This document shows positions 11,878 through 25,723 of a stretch of 64,000 nucleotides of DNA, piece after piece. The notes beneath the pieces are model-generated. The model was not told the origin of the DNA and did not search any database. It worked only from the letters and a program-made list of their open reading frames with translations. The stretch comes from Lycocorax pyrrhopterus obiensis (Eukaryota > Chordata > Aves > Passeriformes > Paradisaeidae). The stretch lies in assembly GCA_014706295.1 (NCBI GenBank), contig JACSVZ010000001.1, positions 37,000,318-37,064,317 of the forward strand. Reading direction: 5' to 3'. Within the stretch, counting starts at the first letter, position 1, and each line of letters begins with the position of its first letter. The position numbers and the translations under genes were made by a program.

Positions 11878-14800
11878 ATCCACCACACTGTACACACATT
11901 TATCCTGCATTCCATCTTTTACAGAATGTAAAAAAAACAATATAAACTTTCAGTTGTGTAGGATGTAAATCTTATCCAATAGGGTATCTTTCTTGTCTTC
12001 ATTTATTTTCATTGCTGCTTCGTTGCCTTTAAATAGGTTAAAAAAACACTCTCATTAATATTCATACAATATTTTTGCCCTATGTGATCCAGACTAGCAT
12101 AGAAAATAATGTCTACCCAATTCTTACGGCTGGAATTACTCCAGGTTTCTTGAAACGTGAAATGATTTACCAACCAAGAATGACTGTCTCCAGAATTTTG
12201 TCAGGTAAATCATTCCCCAGGCTCTTTGGTTCTTCACTACAAGCTAATCCTGTTTAGAAATAGTTGAAGCCTTAGTCTGATTTATGTAACATTATTGGTC
12301 ATGTGTGCCAGTTTCTCTTCACGTTTTACAGACCCATCTTTGGCAAAATTGAGTGTTTGCAAAAATGTATTTGACAAAATCGGTTACGGTAAACATCATG
12401 ATCTGACAAAGAGCTGGCCGACTTTGAAAGGTTTAAAGCCTCCAGATAGATACAAATAAGATAAGAAAAAGCAGACACATGTTAAATCATCCAACGGCAA
12501 AGGGGATACTTTATGGAAATGAACTCGCAAGATAATAATTTGAATTTGACAAGGTGATAATTAAAGTCCCTAGATAGACTCTTTCCACATCTGTATGCCT
12601 TTCAGTGAAGTTGGTTAGCATATTAACTACTGTTGGAGAATGCTAAAAAATATTCATGGGATGTTAAACTGCATATTGTTATTCATTTCAATTTGTATAA
12701 TAAATGTAACAGAATGCAATGCATACAGTATTGCACAAGAGGCACTAATCTCTATTATAGGCTTATTTTAAAGAACTCTGATACCATATTAGGCTCTCAG
12801 ATGCCAGTTTTATCCAGAGAAATGCAAAAGATTTAATATTAATTAGTCTTTCTGGCAAGAACAACAAGGTGATAAATTTCTTTTGAATGTGAAATACTGA
12901 GGCCAAGACTTTTTCAGTGCAGTAGCTGGAACTATTTTATATTGTACTTACTGAATAATGACTATCAATGGGTACTTTTACTGGAAATACTTTAATAGCA
13001 ACTGGCTTCATGGAAAAGCTTTGAAGCTTACATCTGTAATAAAAGGTTTGTTGTTAACTGGTGATAGCTTTTTGGATCAACTTTAAACAAATAGCTCCAA
13101 AAAACTATTGGTGGATTGTTGAAAAGCCAGTACTCTCTCCCATGGATTTACTGCATCAATGGGAAAGCATTTATATACTTCTATAAAAGACGTAACTTAT
13201 TTTCAGAAAAAAAAGAAAAAAAAATGAAGGCAATTTTAAGTGCAAACGCTACACATCTATGCTCCCTAGCAGATTCAGGTGTCATTTGCATTCTACCTTG
13301 TGTTAAAAGTACATTTTAAAGTAAGACTTCTCCTTTTCCACACTTACATGGAGTCATGTAACGGAGTGGTCTCAGGATGTTGGAACTGGATTCACTGCAG
13401 GTGAAACAGTGGAGAAATACGTTGGGAAGCTCACTTAGGATATTTCATTTGCAGATGGGCATTTGGACCCTTGGAGAGAAATGAGGACTGATCTGAAGTA
13501 AAAACACTCCATATTATCTCTCTGTAGTGATCAGGTCCTTGGCACCAGCTGGTCTGCTTTGCAAATCCATTCTAAGGGTCTACAATAATTGTTTCTGCAG
13601 GTGTAGTCTCCATGTGATAGATACAAGTGGAGAGCATGCACATTAAAAAGTGGGAGCCTTCAGGTGCGGGTAATGACTGGCAGCATCAGCTGGAGAGAGA
13701 TGGAAACTTTGCCACTTAAAGATTTAGTGTGAAGAGCTCAAAACACTGAGAGAGCAAAGGATTATCAAGTCTGCCGTAGGAGTGATTGTTGTCTCTGAGT
13801 CACTGGAGTGAAAGACATAAAAAACACTGTGATATGAAAGTGCTGTAAAAGCCTATATGACCAAAAGGGATGTGTTCAATGTTCTTTTATTTTTCCTTTT
13901 TTTAATATTCTATGTCCCTCAAAGAAGGAGAATTTTGCGTTGACATAGCTTTTCTCATAAACTGATGTTAGTCTGTCATCTTTTACAGTAGCAACGTAAT
14001 TATCGTATAGCCAAGAATTTATGAATCATTTTGCAATGCTACATGTTTTTGTTAGCATTTAATGCTGTAACTTAACACATGGCATTTATATTCTGTGGAG
14101 TGATTTCCATGCATCATGATTTTCTCATTTAACTGTGCCAAAACTTATTTACAACTTGGAATATTTCTTCCTGACATTTTTATTCTTCTTTTCCAGTCTT
14201 CATATCACCACATCAGTATCTGTAGAGATCATGAATGTCACAATTAGAAAAAAGGCCAATATTTTTTGCAACTTGATAGATTTCCCTACATCTCTCTTTT
14301 GAATTTTGCTCCAAATACTTCATTTAAAATAAAACAATGAAAAACATCAACTTCTGTAGCATGCTAAGGCGGTAGTTGGTGAAATACTAAATGACATTTC
14401 AGCTTGGTTTTGTTACAGTTTCCAAAAACATAAAACACATGCAATACTTCTTGATCTTGACAGATTTAATTTCATGCAGTTTAAGAGCGTGGTTTTAAAA
14501 TCTCCATGACTGAGAAAACATCGATCTGATAATAGCTTTTTTTCCCTGGTTAGCTGCTACACAATTGTCCCTGCAGGAGGCTATAAAGATGCAGGTTTTA
14601 AAGGGCTAAAATTCACAGGAAATAACTATTGTCTATTACATTAACATCACAAAAAATGTATTCATACATGTATTCATGTGTTCATATTTTTAAGGGAAAT
14701 ATATGTATACCCGGTTTACTTGCCATCAGTAAAGTAACTTCAGTATTTTATGTTAAGAAGCTCAGTATTAAGTTAATATACATACCCCTTTTAACACTGA

Positions 14801-16417
14801 ATTTCTTTGATCTCAGTTATGAAAATGTGAAAAAGGGGAATATGGTCTCCTGCTTTATCTCAATTCAGTAATCACCACTCTACTTCCTAACTCCTGATCT
14901 ATATTATACATTTCATTTCCAGCTGCTTTTGATGTAGCTGTGAACATCTGAATTAAGGCTCTAATGCAGAGTCCCACTTTGTTACAGAACATGCTTTTGC
15001 TTTTTTATGTGTACAATGTTTCTTTTGAATATTTGAAGGGAGAGGATGCCATATCCTGGTTTTAAACCATGTTATTATCATACACTACTTAATACAAAGA
15101 CACAATAAGCAGGGGGAAGAAATCTCAATTAATTAAAACAAACATATTTATTTTAAATTCAGAAAAATGTAACTAGTTCTCAGAGAATTTTGCTTTCTGA
15201 GTTTAATGTTATCATTAAGTAAGAGAGAAAAATGCTTTTTGCAAATACCCCAAAGTAGAGAATTTAATTTCTTGATGTTGAAAATTACTAAAACAAAGTC
15301 TCTACAACAGTAACCAGAAAGGTAGGTCACAGAGGGGAATAGAAATTAATTAATTAATTAATATACACAGTGGCATATTTTAATTGTAGGTACCATGCAG
15401 AATATCGCCTGGTGCAGTGTGACAAATTTGTCTTTTCTAGTTTTGCTGTTGTTGCTACTATGTTAATGAGAGAGCTCTCACTAAAATTGCAAAACTTAAC
15501 ACTTTTATTTACATTATTTCAAAACTTATTCAACACTGATAGGTAAGAGGTACCATTCAAATTTAAAGTACTTTGCAAAATATTGACCTTTTCAAGGAAG
15601 GAGAAACCAATAGAATAGAAATTTAGTAGTTATGAAACAAACCAAAAAAAAAGAGTAAAATAGAAAAAAGTTTTAAAGGAAGAGAGAAACAACTTATCCT
15701 TATGGTAAGTACATTTAGGGCACACACTTTCAAACAGACTCTGTTTAGGAACTTCTTGATTCATCTGGCATTTTGGATGTTTCTCAATATATATTTTTAG
15801 CTCTGTATTTTTTTCTTTGGGCACAGTAACTGGTTAATGTGGCCTTAAAATGACAGAGGTAAAAATAGCCCACAACCTCTTGACATTGTGTCTAGCAACC
15901 AGGAAGTCTTGTTTATTAGTTCTGAGAAACCTTAAATGCACATAAATTACACCTAATGGTGGGAAAAATGATAAGACCCAGGCCTACAAGCAAAGGCTAC
16001 TCTGAGTTGTCTTAGTGGCTATTAATTACTGTATACTTCAATTTGATCTCACAAATAAGTGAAAGTGACTAATATTTTCCTTAATCTGAACCTCAGCTTG
16101 TAATGTTTGTAGTGCTGTCTGTGGGACACATTTAGATTAATGGGTTCAACAGTAAAGGTCAATAATAAGCCTGAGGGTCCACTGAAAATCCTGACAGTAA
16201 CATTTGCCAGGTGTGACTTCTGGACATGGCCTGCTATCACTAACTGACCAGTAACCCACAGATAACAGGAACAGTAAGCCTTTCACCGCAAAACCTAGCT
16301 TATTTGATAAGAAAATTGACATTTCAGTCCTTTCAGACAGCACAATGTGCTCAGTGATTTCTGGGCATGTCTTGAAATGCATGGGACTGCTCTTAGTCAT
16401 ATAGAGATCCGTCTGAA

Positions 16418-16462
16418 TGTGTGTGTGAATGCGTGTGCGTGTGTATGCGTGTCTGTCTGTCT
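16418..16462 (+). repeat. degenerate TG microsatellite
   Basis: An alternating TG tract interrupted by GAATGCG and TATGCG, ending in TGTCTGTCTG. It opens frames on both strands, which are artefacts of the repeat. Confidence 0.75.
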
Positions 16463-17848
16463 CCCCATGTTTTGTCCCCAGCATGACATGTCACTCAGTC
16501 TCAGTGGGACTATTGTTGCTCTGAAGCATCCGTTCAGCAGGAGTGAAACAGCTTGCATCTACCCTTGGGGGGGTTTGACTGAAAACAGGGAGAGAAAAAA
16601 AGAAGCTTGACTTCACATCCACTGGTATTCCGAGGAAGAGAAAAATAGATGTTGTTTATGAAATGGTGTGGGCGAAAAAGCAAAAACTTGGGATTTTTGG
16701 AGAGTAGAAGTTGAAACAGTATAAGCTCATTGTGTATCAGGAAACATTTCCAGAACAAAAAAAGAAACAATTCTATGCTGTTTATTTATGTCTTTTTTTT
16801 CCCCCTGAAAATTTAAACTCATACTTCTTTTTTTTTCATTCTTCTGACTTACTTCCCCATCGTTCATCTATTACACAGCTTGCTTAAAGTACTGGCTTTG
16901 CGTGGAGGGTGGTGGCGCTTCAGATTGCCCTGAGGGAATACAAAGAAACCAGCAGAGTACAGTAATAGCATGCAGAGCACTTCGGGTTTCTCTGGACATA
17001 TTAGGACTTTAAGATGCAGAATTCAGAAACAGTGGACCGTTGGTGAGAAAAGCAGTTGGATGTAGTCAACTTGATCTTCAAAGATAAATCATTCAAGAGC
17101 AAGGTCATTATAGCCATGCTGTGAATTTGGGGCCTCCCAGCCCCCTTACTTGCCACCCCGCAGGATTTAAGAGAGATTAGAAGTTTATAGCAGGATGAGG
17201 AAACAAAAAGACACCCTATTCAGGGCAGCTCTGTGCAAGCCCAGCTTGTCTTTTCCTTCCCAGTTGTGAGCTTGCAACCCTGATGTCTGCCTTCCCCTCA
17301 GTCTCCCGTCAGTGACTGACCACTTTCAGCAGCATCCAGGAATTCACTCATTTCTAGTGATGAAAATGTTCGCTTTCTTCAGTAATCACCGAGACAGGCT
17401 CAGCTGCCTGCTTCTGCATTCATGTGAATATTAACTCACCTGGAAAACCTTTCTCTGGAGTTGGACGTGGGTTGTAATTAAAGAGTGTGTTAAGAACGAG
17501 CGAGCATTGTATCTACAATGCTGAAGGTAGTCATAAGGAATGTGTACACAGAAAAAGAAAATAGATGAGCTAGTAAGCCGGTAGCAAACGATCCACTTCA
17601 AAGCACTATCTAAGTTACGACAGCCACAGGCAAAAAGTAGTGGGAGAGGGCTATAAATCAGGGCCCTGCTTTGTAAAACACACTTCAGCCTGAGGGCCTA
17701 TGGAAAGAGTCTAGTCCAGGGAGTGCAGCCAGGGAAATAAGGCTGCATTGGTTTCTGAAAATGGGATAGAGCAAGCCTGTTTCAGCTGAGGTAAAGAAAA
17801 GTTCTGCAAATGTCAATAAACATGATCCACTGACAAACACTTGCTAAA

Positions 17849-17862
17849 TAATTAATTTGCAT
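17849..17862 (+). promoter_or_regulatory. TAATTA next to octamer ATTTGCAT
   Basis: TAATTA (17849-17854), the core site of many homeodomain proteins, lies directly against ATTTGCAT (17855-17862), the reverse complement of the POU octamer ATGCAAAT. Such composite sites are typical of developmental enhancers. The match is direct; function is inferred and single matches arise by chance in AT-rich DNA. Confidence 0.3.
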
Positions 17863-20800
17863 CCCAAATGCTCAAGTTTAAAAACTTACACTGAATGTGC
17901 CAGCACTAAGTGACCTTAAAGCAAGAAGAAATTGCAAGCCTCTCACTGAGCCGTTAAATTGCCCTCAGAAGTTTCTGGAAAGTGCCTGCAGTTGATGACA
18001 ATCAAGCCTTAAAATACAGATAAAGAATCTCAGCAACTGAGTTTTATAGCATGTGGAGATAATAAATCGTTGAATATTAGGGAGTTTGAAAATTTTTTTC
18101 ATCATGTATTTTCCACTGACAGTGCTGATTTGCCAAACCTTTTCTCATTATTTCTGTCAATTCTGAACATTAGGGAGATAAACTTGGAAAATTGTCAGAA
18201 TGCTTTATTTTGACATTTTTATTGAAAATATTAAGTTTTATAGTTCGAAATTATTTTGTTTGGCTATTAAACTAATTATAGCTGTAAAAGGTTGGCATTT
18301 ATTGAATCTTACTTTTTAGGCTTTTGTGTTTTTTTCTAAGTCTTTAAATGGTTTGTCTGAAGTCTGGTTTGAGAAGGTCCTCATTATATTAAGCATAATC
18401 AGAGTCATGCATTAAAAATGATCCATCTCATTCTCCAAGCCATCATAGCTCTCATCTCTGAAAATATTTGTTTATAATACCTGAGTAAGAGCAGGTACTA
18501 TGTGAAAAAATAACTTGCGTAATAGCTATTATAGTAGTAGATCAGAGTTTCCTTTTCACTTCATTCATGTAAGTCTTATGGAAAGAGCAGTCAAAGTATT
18601 GCTTTGGTAAAGCAATATCATATCTGATTCCTTCTGATGCAAAATACGCAAGCTTTATACACATTCATGAGCACTCACCCAGCTCAACAATAATAGACTA
18701 GCTGTGCAAAAACTGTGTAAATATAATTGGATTCTTTGGTTCAGATCCCAAGGCTTCATTCAATTTTGTTCAGTTGTTATTGAAACAAGCTCCTATTGAA
18801 TGAAAAAAACATCTTATCATAGTTAAAACTTAACTGGAACCTCTGAATTTGACCTGCTTATACTGCTGTATGTGAAGTATTTCATGCAGTGCATGAGGAA
18901 TTTTATGTGATAATCAATGCTGACAAAAGTGCTATGAGACCAAAAATATTCTGACCAAAACCTGATCGCAGTTATCAGTGTCGGAAAAAAATACCTATTG
19001 ACTTTTTTTTTTTTGCTAAAGTACCTCTATTTCCTTCCCAAAATACAGTTGTTTCCTGTGATTGATAAGTTCTCTAGCTTTTAAGCTCATTCACATCCAT
19101 TAGTTCTGCCTTTTCCCCTCCCTGTTGAAAATTAGGAGCTGTCAGACTGAAACGTTCTTGACAGACACAAATAGTGTCCCCAGGGGTAGAAAAACTGTTC
19201 TGAATCAGTAAGAGATAGATTTTAATGCATTGCTTTGCTGACACTGGTCAGTCCACTCACTTTACAGAAAATGTTGACATAGAGGACAATTATACAAATA
19301 TTTTTTTTTAATGTCTTCCTAAAAATGATTCATTTTTTTTTTAGGCAAAACTATAAATTTGAGATATTTTGAATAAAATTCATGGTGCAACAGTGAAATC
19401 TATATGTTGATCCTTTACAGATCCTTCACAGAGTATTTCAGGTGTTGTCTGTTTTCGGGCCTGATCCAAAGCCCATTAAGGTTAGCAACACTAATCTTTT
19501 TCTTACTTTAATGATCTTTGGGTCATACCCAGTATGTGAACAACCATCACCCATGTGCTATTTAAACTTGCAGAATGCATGATCCCATGTTACAGAACCA
19601 AGGTCAGTTCTGGCTCTGGTGAAGCTGATGGGAGTTGTGAAGCCTTCCAGACCAGGATTTCCAACTTCATTTCTGGGGTCTAAGACCAGGGGCCTCAAGC
19701 AAGCAGAGCTTTGGAAGAAAAAAATCTAAAATACCAACAGAATTACTGTTTATTTGATTGTCTTATGTGTGGTTAACCCCTGGCTAATTTTCTATATCCA
19801 TGTCTTCTACATAAAATGAACAACTTACTCTCATGTAGGAGTATGCATAGTTCATTTAGTAAACAGTTGCATCTTTTTTATTAGACATAGTGACCCATTA
19901 AAAAATTATTTCCTTAAGAATTTCAGTTATTTTTGTTTCCAATGCTAGCATATGTATAATTTATCCCATTTTGAGAACATTGTGGTGGGAGAAATTGCAA
20001 AACAAGGTGTGAAAACACTAATGATAAATAATTATTGTGATGAAGAACTGTTTTCTGTTTTCTATTTTCTCTTTAATATGTGGATTTAATACATTGACTG
20101 ATTGTAATGAAGAAGTCCCGAGGTATAAGAAGTTTGAGAAAAGTGCCAAGTGTGCCCATAGCCTTATTCAATCCAACAGTATCCTTTACTCCTGTCCCAT
20201 CCCCTGCCCACCCAGCTATCTGAGTTGCAGTCTGAAAGGCTAGCTACTTGTTTAACAAGTTTTCTAGGCTCAGCTGCTTTTTCTCAGCCATGGCTTGGGG
20301 GAAAGGGTGACTGAAGAGGTGTAGGCTGTTGGCCAAAAGGGTTTTGAGATACTGTTGTGCCATGGATGATCTGCAGTGTTAATTGGATTGCTGCTTTCTG
20401 ATGCCATATGAGGTGGTTACTTACACCACAGGAGACAGCAGACCTGACTGGAATGAATATGTGAAAGATTAGGGTACATTAAATGCTACAGGAATTGTTG
20501 TTTATTGTTAATTGGTTGATGGATCATAAATACTGTGCTGGAAACAATCACTCAGGTACTTACACAGAAGATAAAAATACGTGCCAAGGGCTGACTTCTG
20601 TGTGAAGAAAACTAATGCTGAAGACTCCACTCTAAATGAGAAAGGGCTAGTCTGACTTCTTTCATGTATTCTTGTAAACTGAATTTTAAAGCCACATAAC
20701 TGTGATCTATTAGTACTTGACATAGACTAACTGCCAGCATCTTTGTTAATACCGTTGCTCTCTTTGCTGCAGTCATCGATGTAATTGTCATTATTTCATA

Positions 20801-22215
20801 AAATGAAATTTCTGTTTTCTGGCAACTGGATTGCCAAGACTAGGTCCCACAGGACTCATGTGATCACATTTTTGTTCTTCAGTATGTGTGGTAGAGGAGA
20901 AAGGGAAAAAATGTATTATTGCGTAGACTATGTTTTCTGAAGTGTCCTTTCACTGTTTTATACCATTTAGAGGGAAGATATCAGAGCAGGTGAATTTCAG
21001 GTCAGTTGCAGGATGGGAAGTTCTGTAGTATGTTTTGATGTAAAAAATTAATATGAAAAACACACTGAGGTTTAAGCAGTATCCAAAAAATCATTAAGAT
21101 CAATCATATAATGGTGAAACCTCCAATAAGTATGGTACTAAATAATCACGGGGTATTTAAAAAGATATTATCTGAAACTTAATGTTCATACATGATAAGG
21201 AACTTTAATATAAAGCATTACTTAACATTTTACACTCATTTTTATTGTTATTTCCCTATATTTCTCACATGAAGTGGAGCCTTATAGTTATCTTTATCTT
21301 ATAGGAGCCTAATAGTTATCTTTCCTAACACTGTGCTGGAGATTTTCTCACCAATATCTGCTTTTGTTGGTCTATTTTTATTGTTAAACTAGAAGATTAG
21401 CAAAGTGCCAGGAAATTAAAAATATTTCCTGACATATTCAGTAGGTATTAAATATCTTGGGCAGTGATTAAATAGCACTGAACATTGTATTTCTTACAAA
21501 ATCCTTACTCTTTCACTAAGTTCCAGGAGTAAAGTTGGGGTATAGAGGGGCACCTTAGTACCTAGTAAAGGATAGTTACACATTATGTTGTTTTCCTTAT
21601 CCATCTCTTTCATCGGCTGCCCAGGGTCTAAATTTGTTTTGCATCTCTGAGCGAGGAAAAGCTACATTAGTTATTTTGAAAACCTTTTCCCAGTGAGAGA
21701 TCATAAAGAGAATTTAAATGTGGCTATCAGAATCAAGGGCATCCTGTTATCTGTGATAGGGTCCTGGGATAATGCCTTGCAATCCTTCCACCCTGACAGA
21801 GCCCTGATGGTCAGAAAAACAGGGAGTCACACACAGAAAGAGGAGAAGAAATAGAATGACCAACTCACATAATACTGTTTCTATTCTGCTTTGTAAGGTG
21901 ACTGCTTTGATGGCATCAAATTTCTGCACATGTTCCTCTGGAAAGTGAAAGAAGTCTGGAGAGAAGACACAAAAGTGAATGACACTGCCTAGTCCTTGCC
22001 AGACTTCTTGTGACTACTGAAGGCAGGACACCCCTACATCTCTTGGAGTACTTGATGCCGTGTAGTATGTCTGTGTCTTCTGTGTTAAAGTTAAAAAGTA
22101 TTGAAAATTTTATTTTGCTTTTACAGAAAGCTGGGATTAACCTAATGTTGCGGTTAAAAGAAGATGCAGAACATAATTCTGAACTATCTGGTTAGAAATA
22201 AAAATAGAGGTGGAA

Positions 22216-22246
22216 ATGCATAATGCATTTATTATGCATTATGCAT
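22216..22246. promoter_or_regulatory. inverted pair of ATGCATAATGCAT sites
   Basis: ATGCATAATGCAT (22216-22228) and its reverse complement ATGCATTATGCAT (22234-22246) flank a 5-bp centre, TTATT, giving a 13-bp perfect inverted repeat. Each arm is itself two ATGCAT half-sites one base apart. This resembles the 'MORE plus one' sites bound by dimers of POU factors such as Oct1. A third ATGCAT-like overlap continues to 22250. It could also be a simple slippage product. Confidence 0.4.
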
Positions 22247-22500
22247 AATGTCTGTGTCGCTACTTCCTCATCTTTATTAACTTTCTTACTGCTGCACATT
22301 TGTTCATAATCACCTCTGACCAACAGCTTCTTTCCATAGTGAAAGGGTTAGGATGGTTATCACATGGACAAATACACTGTGACAAAATGGCCAAATAAAA
22401 AAATGTAAAGCATGACTAACGGTGTGAATGGTGAATAAGCAAGCAGAATGAATCATAAAATTGTCATCACTGTGTCTTGATTCAGCCAAAGAGCCAGAGA

Positions 22501-23074
22501 GAGAAATCCCAAGTCCAAATACAGGCTGGAGAGAAAACACATTGTGAGCAGCCCTGAGGATAAGGAATTTGGGAACTTAGAGGATTTGGTTAAGGAGAAC
22601 ATCAGACAACATCAGACAGCAATGTGCACTCACAGTCCAGAAGGACAAACGTATCCTGGGCTGCATCAAAAGCAGCATGGCCAGCAGGGCAAGGAAAGGG
22701 ATTCTACGCCTTTCTTCTCCACTGTCATGAGACCCCACCAGAATTACTGCATCCAGCTCTGAGGACCCCAGCCTAAGACCAATGTGGACTTGTTGGAGTG
22801 AGTTTAGAGGAGACTCATGAAGCACCTCTCCTGTGAGGACAGGCTGAGAGAGTACGGGCTGTTCCACATGCAGAAGCAAAAGCTTCAGTGGAGACCTTAC
22901 TACAACCTTCCAGCACCTGAAAGGGGCTTACAAGACCAGAACACGTTGGATGGGGCATTGGGCAACATGGTCTAGCAGAAGGTGTCCCTGCCCAGTGAAG
23001 AGGAGTTGAAACTAGATGATATTCCCTTCCAACTCAAACCATTCTATGATTCTATAATTCTATGATTTTATGAT
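22501..23074 (+). mobile_element. CR1 retrotransposon fragment, internally deleted
   Basis: This is the only CR1 in the window on the plus strand. It begins about 22501 in the region encoding the ORF2 C-terminal part (ccaaatacaggctgg, then cagccctgagga, then atcctgggctgcatc), runs through the 'gaccccac...tactgc' and 'gaggacaggctgagagag' segments, and ends in ATTCTATGAT-type octamers at 23040-23074. Near 22934-22944 it jumps from the 'cacctgaaaggggctta' segment straight to 'gttggatggggcattggg'. The roughly 200 bp that normally lie between these are missing. The frame is broken, so no protein can be made. Confidence 0.93.
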
Positions 23075-25702
23075 ATTAGTTATCATATGGAAGTATTATC
23101 TCAAGTACATTTTCCTCATGTTCAGTGTAACAAGCGCACTAACTTTTATAATTTGTTCTTCAGAATGTGTACTACTTTGTAGAACTTAGAAAAGCGTAAA
23201 GAATTCTTTCATCAAATAGATAAAAGAAAGATGCATTGTACTGTGTGGTGTGATTGTGGTCCATGACAACAATTTTGTGTGATATATGAAATATACAGTA
23301 TGATTTAAAGCACAGCATTTATAGGTCTTCAACTAGTATAACTTTATGGAACTATATCACAAGCAAAGCTATGATGGTGACAATGACTCCTACTGGACAA
23401 GTCCAGTCTAATTTTTTTTCTTCTTTATGAAAAATTAGTTTAATCTGGTTTTTTTAGGGTTCTAAGAATTTGCAATCTTCTGAAGGCAGATTTAGTAGAT
23501 TCAAAAATAACACTATGTCCTGATAAGAGGTAGGGTTTCTAGTGTAGTCAGAAAACTGCTTGGAAAAAGAAAGTGGGACAGATACAGGGGTCTTGCAGCA
23601 TTAGTGTTTCTTGAAAACTAATTTACTGGCTAGTTTTCACTTTAAGGCACATATGAGTTGTGCAACAGGACTCCAGGGGTGAGATAGTGCATGTAATCTG
23701 TGTGCAGGCTGCATGTGTGTGCATCTGAGAAACCCACTTTGCCTGATTGACACTTCGTTGCTTAACTCTTGGCTCTTTGTAACTTGTTTGTGTTATGTAT
23801 CATCCAAGTGCATGATATATTCTTGTGCAGCATGACTTTTTTTGAGGAATAAGTGATAGTCCAAGCCTGTAATTTAATTTCAGCAACACGCCTTCAGGGA
23901 CTGGACTATTTGTTCTAACTTGACTTTGCTTCTCCCTGCTGGAGTACTTCACTCAGAATATGCACCCACTCGCCTCCATGTTTAGCAAAGTGTGCTCATT
24001 GTCCTGTATTGTAATCTCAAAGGTCAGGGCATTGAACCATTAAATATTCAATTTATTCATGTAGGTACATTACAGGTGTTTCAGTGTTTTCTTAAATGAT
24101 TTGACATTAGCAAAAGAACACTGAGGCAAAAGAAATTGTACAGAAGAGAAAGGCCTTAGGCAATACACAACAACAAATCATAACAGATATTAAAACCAGA
24201 TTTAATATACATATTTGTGTAAAAAACCCTTCCTTCATTACAGGAGTGTTAGCTAGAGAATGACTGCTTATGCAATTTGCTGTACATTAACTTACAAAAT
24301 TCTGTTAAACTGCTTGGTAAAAATTCTGTTATAAATTAATTCACTGATGTCAAATCAATCTCTTTATATACATTCAGCCTAGAAATATACAAATTTTCCA
24401 TGTGGGATCCTGTATCACTCTGATTCTGAGAGGTCTAACTAGAGGTGAACTAAAACGGATGTGTTTTCCTTTTCTTCATCTAAAGCAGACTTTCTTTCAG
24501 ATGTTTACTCATTTACTGTGTCTGCTTTTTATAAACATTTAAAAGTTAAAATTTATTGAGCCTAGCATTCACTCTCCTTCAATTTCTAAATTATAGATAT
24601 GAGATTTTGGTTGAAGATACGACATTTTGGTTGATTGTATGTTTTTAGCTGTGAGTATTCATGGAAGAAATTTGTGATTTTCCCTCAAGGGATAAAATGT
24701 CACTCCAAAATCAAGAGTATTTTTAAAAAGATATAAGCATATATTGCATAATAAAAGAATACTAAAAAAATGGAACCATTAGGTATAAATTACTTGTACA
24801 GATCTTGTGAAAAACATGTATCTCTCATCCTTTTCCTTTTCAGGATTCTGCTGGGATGAAGACTACAAAGACATAAAATAACATTTTTCATATTAATGGA
24901 CATCATCCAAAAGAATATAATTTTGCAATTAGAAATATATGCTGTACATTAATGTTCACAGTATTTAATGATCTGAGAATTTAGCAAAGTAAAATTTTAC
25001 AAATTTTTACTTCAAACATTTGGCAAGGAACAGTACTGACCTACAGAGATAGAATGTAAGGAAGATGGTAATTTAGAGGCAAAATCTGCCAACCTGCTTG
25101 TATTGACGTTTTTTACTCTGAAGCTGTCCTAGCGAAATCAATAAGATTACTGGAACAGTAATGCCCTACTTACTGAGGGCATTAGTGTGAGAAAGCCGGG
25201 CAGAATTTGGTGTTTAATGTGTCTTACTGGCCAAAAACTTCATTTTCTTTCCAATTCTTTTTTTTTTTTTTTCTGTAAGTACATTTGTTTTGCCACTCAT
25301 TGTAGCATTCTCTTCTTAGGAGGATAAGACCTCTTCCTCTCTTTGTGAAACCAGAAAAATACCATCTATGTTTGCTCTTCTTCACTCTTGAGCCACTGAA
25401 AGCAATACAAAAATTGGCATTGATTCAGTGAGAGTGGAGACTTGACCCTGACATTCTGAGCCCTCTTACGGACAGTGTAGCCCTTTAGTGGTGCTTGACA
25501 CAGGACTGGATCATACCCGAGGTACATATCATTTGCAAAAGGTGAGTCACTTGACTATTTTTTTCTCTTCAAGCAGTGCTGATGACTTTCTTGCAACTGC
25601 TTGAGAGGGAATAGAGACAAGGGTGGAAATAATTATGAAATCTTTTGTAAGAGAGTAAATTCCACTTTGAAGCTAATATCTTTTTTCCTTTTTTGTATTA
25701 GT

Positions 25703-25723
25703 TGCTGCTGCTGCTGCTGCTGC
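25703..25723 (+). repeat. (TGC)7 microsatellite
   Basis: Seven perfect TGC units. A local frame would read them as a Cys run, which is a repeat artefact and not a protein. Confidence 0.85.

Larger units (their letters stand above)
11878..22500. other. AT-rich non-coding DNA, no gene seen
   Basis: No gene or transposon was recognised over 10.6 kb. It holds a degenerate TG repeat (16418-16462), an AATT tetramer run (about 15343-15361) and the double POU-like palindrome (22216-22246). Blocks around 12400-12620 and 17820-18310 have few simple repeats and many intact homeodomain, POU and GATA-like words, so they are candidates for conserved non-coding elements. Open frames reach 112 codons (minus 16146-16484), but that frame lies over the TG repeat. 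Confidence 0.55.

Noticed and set aside
16146..16610. 112-codon minus and 87-codon plus frames
   Set aside because: Both cross a degenerate TG repeat that keeps frames open; the His/Thr and Cys/Val runs are repeat products.
22544..22879. Open frames on both strands up to 100 codons
   Set aside because: They lie in the internally deleted CR1 and are out-of-frame or antisense readings.
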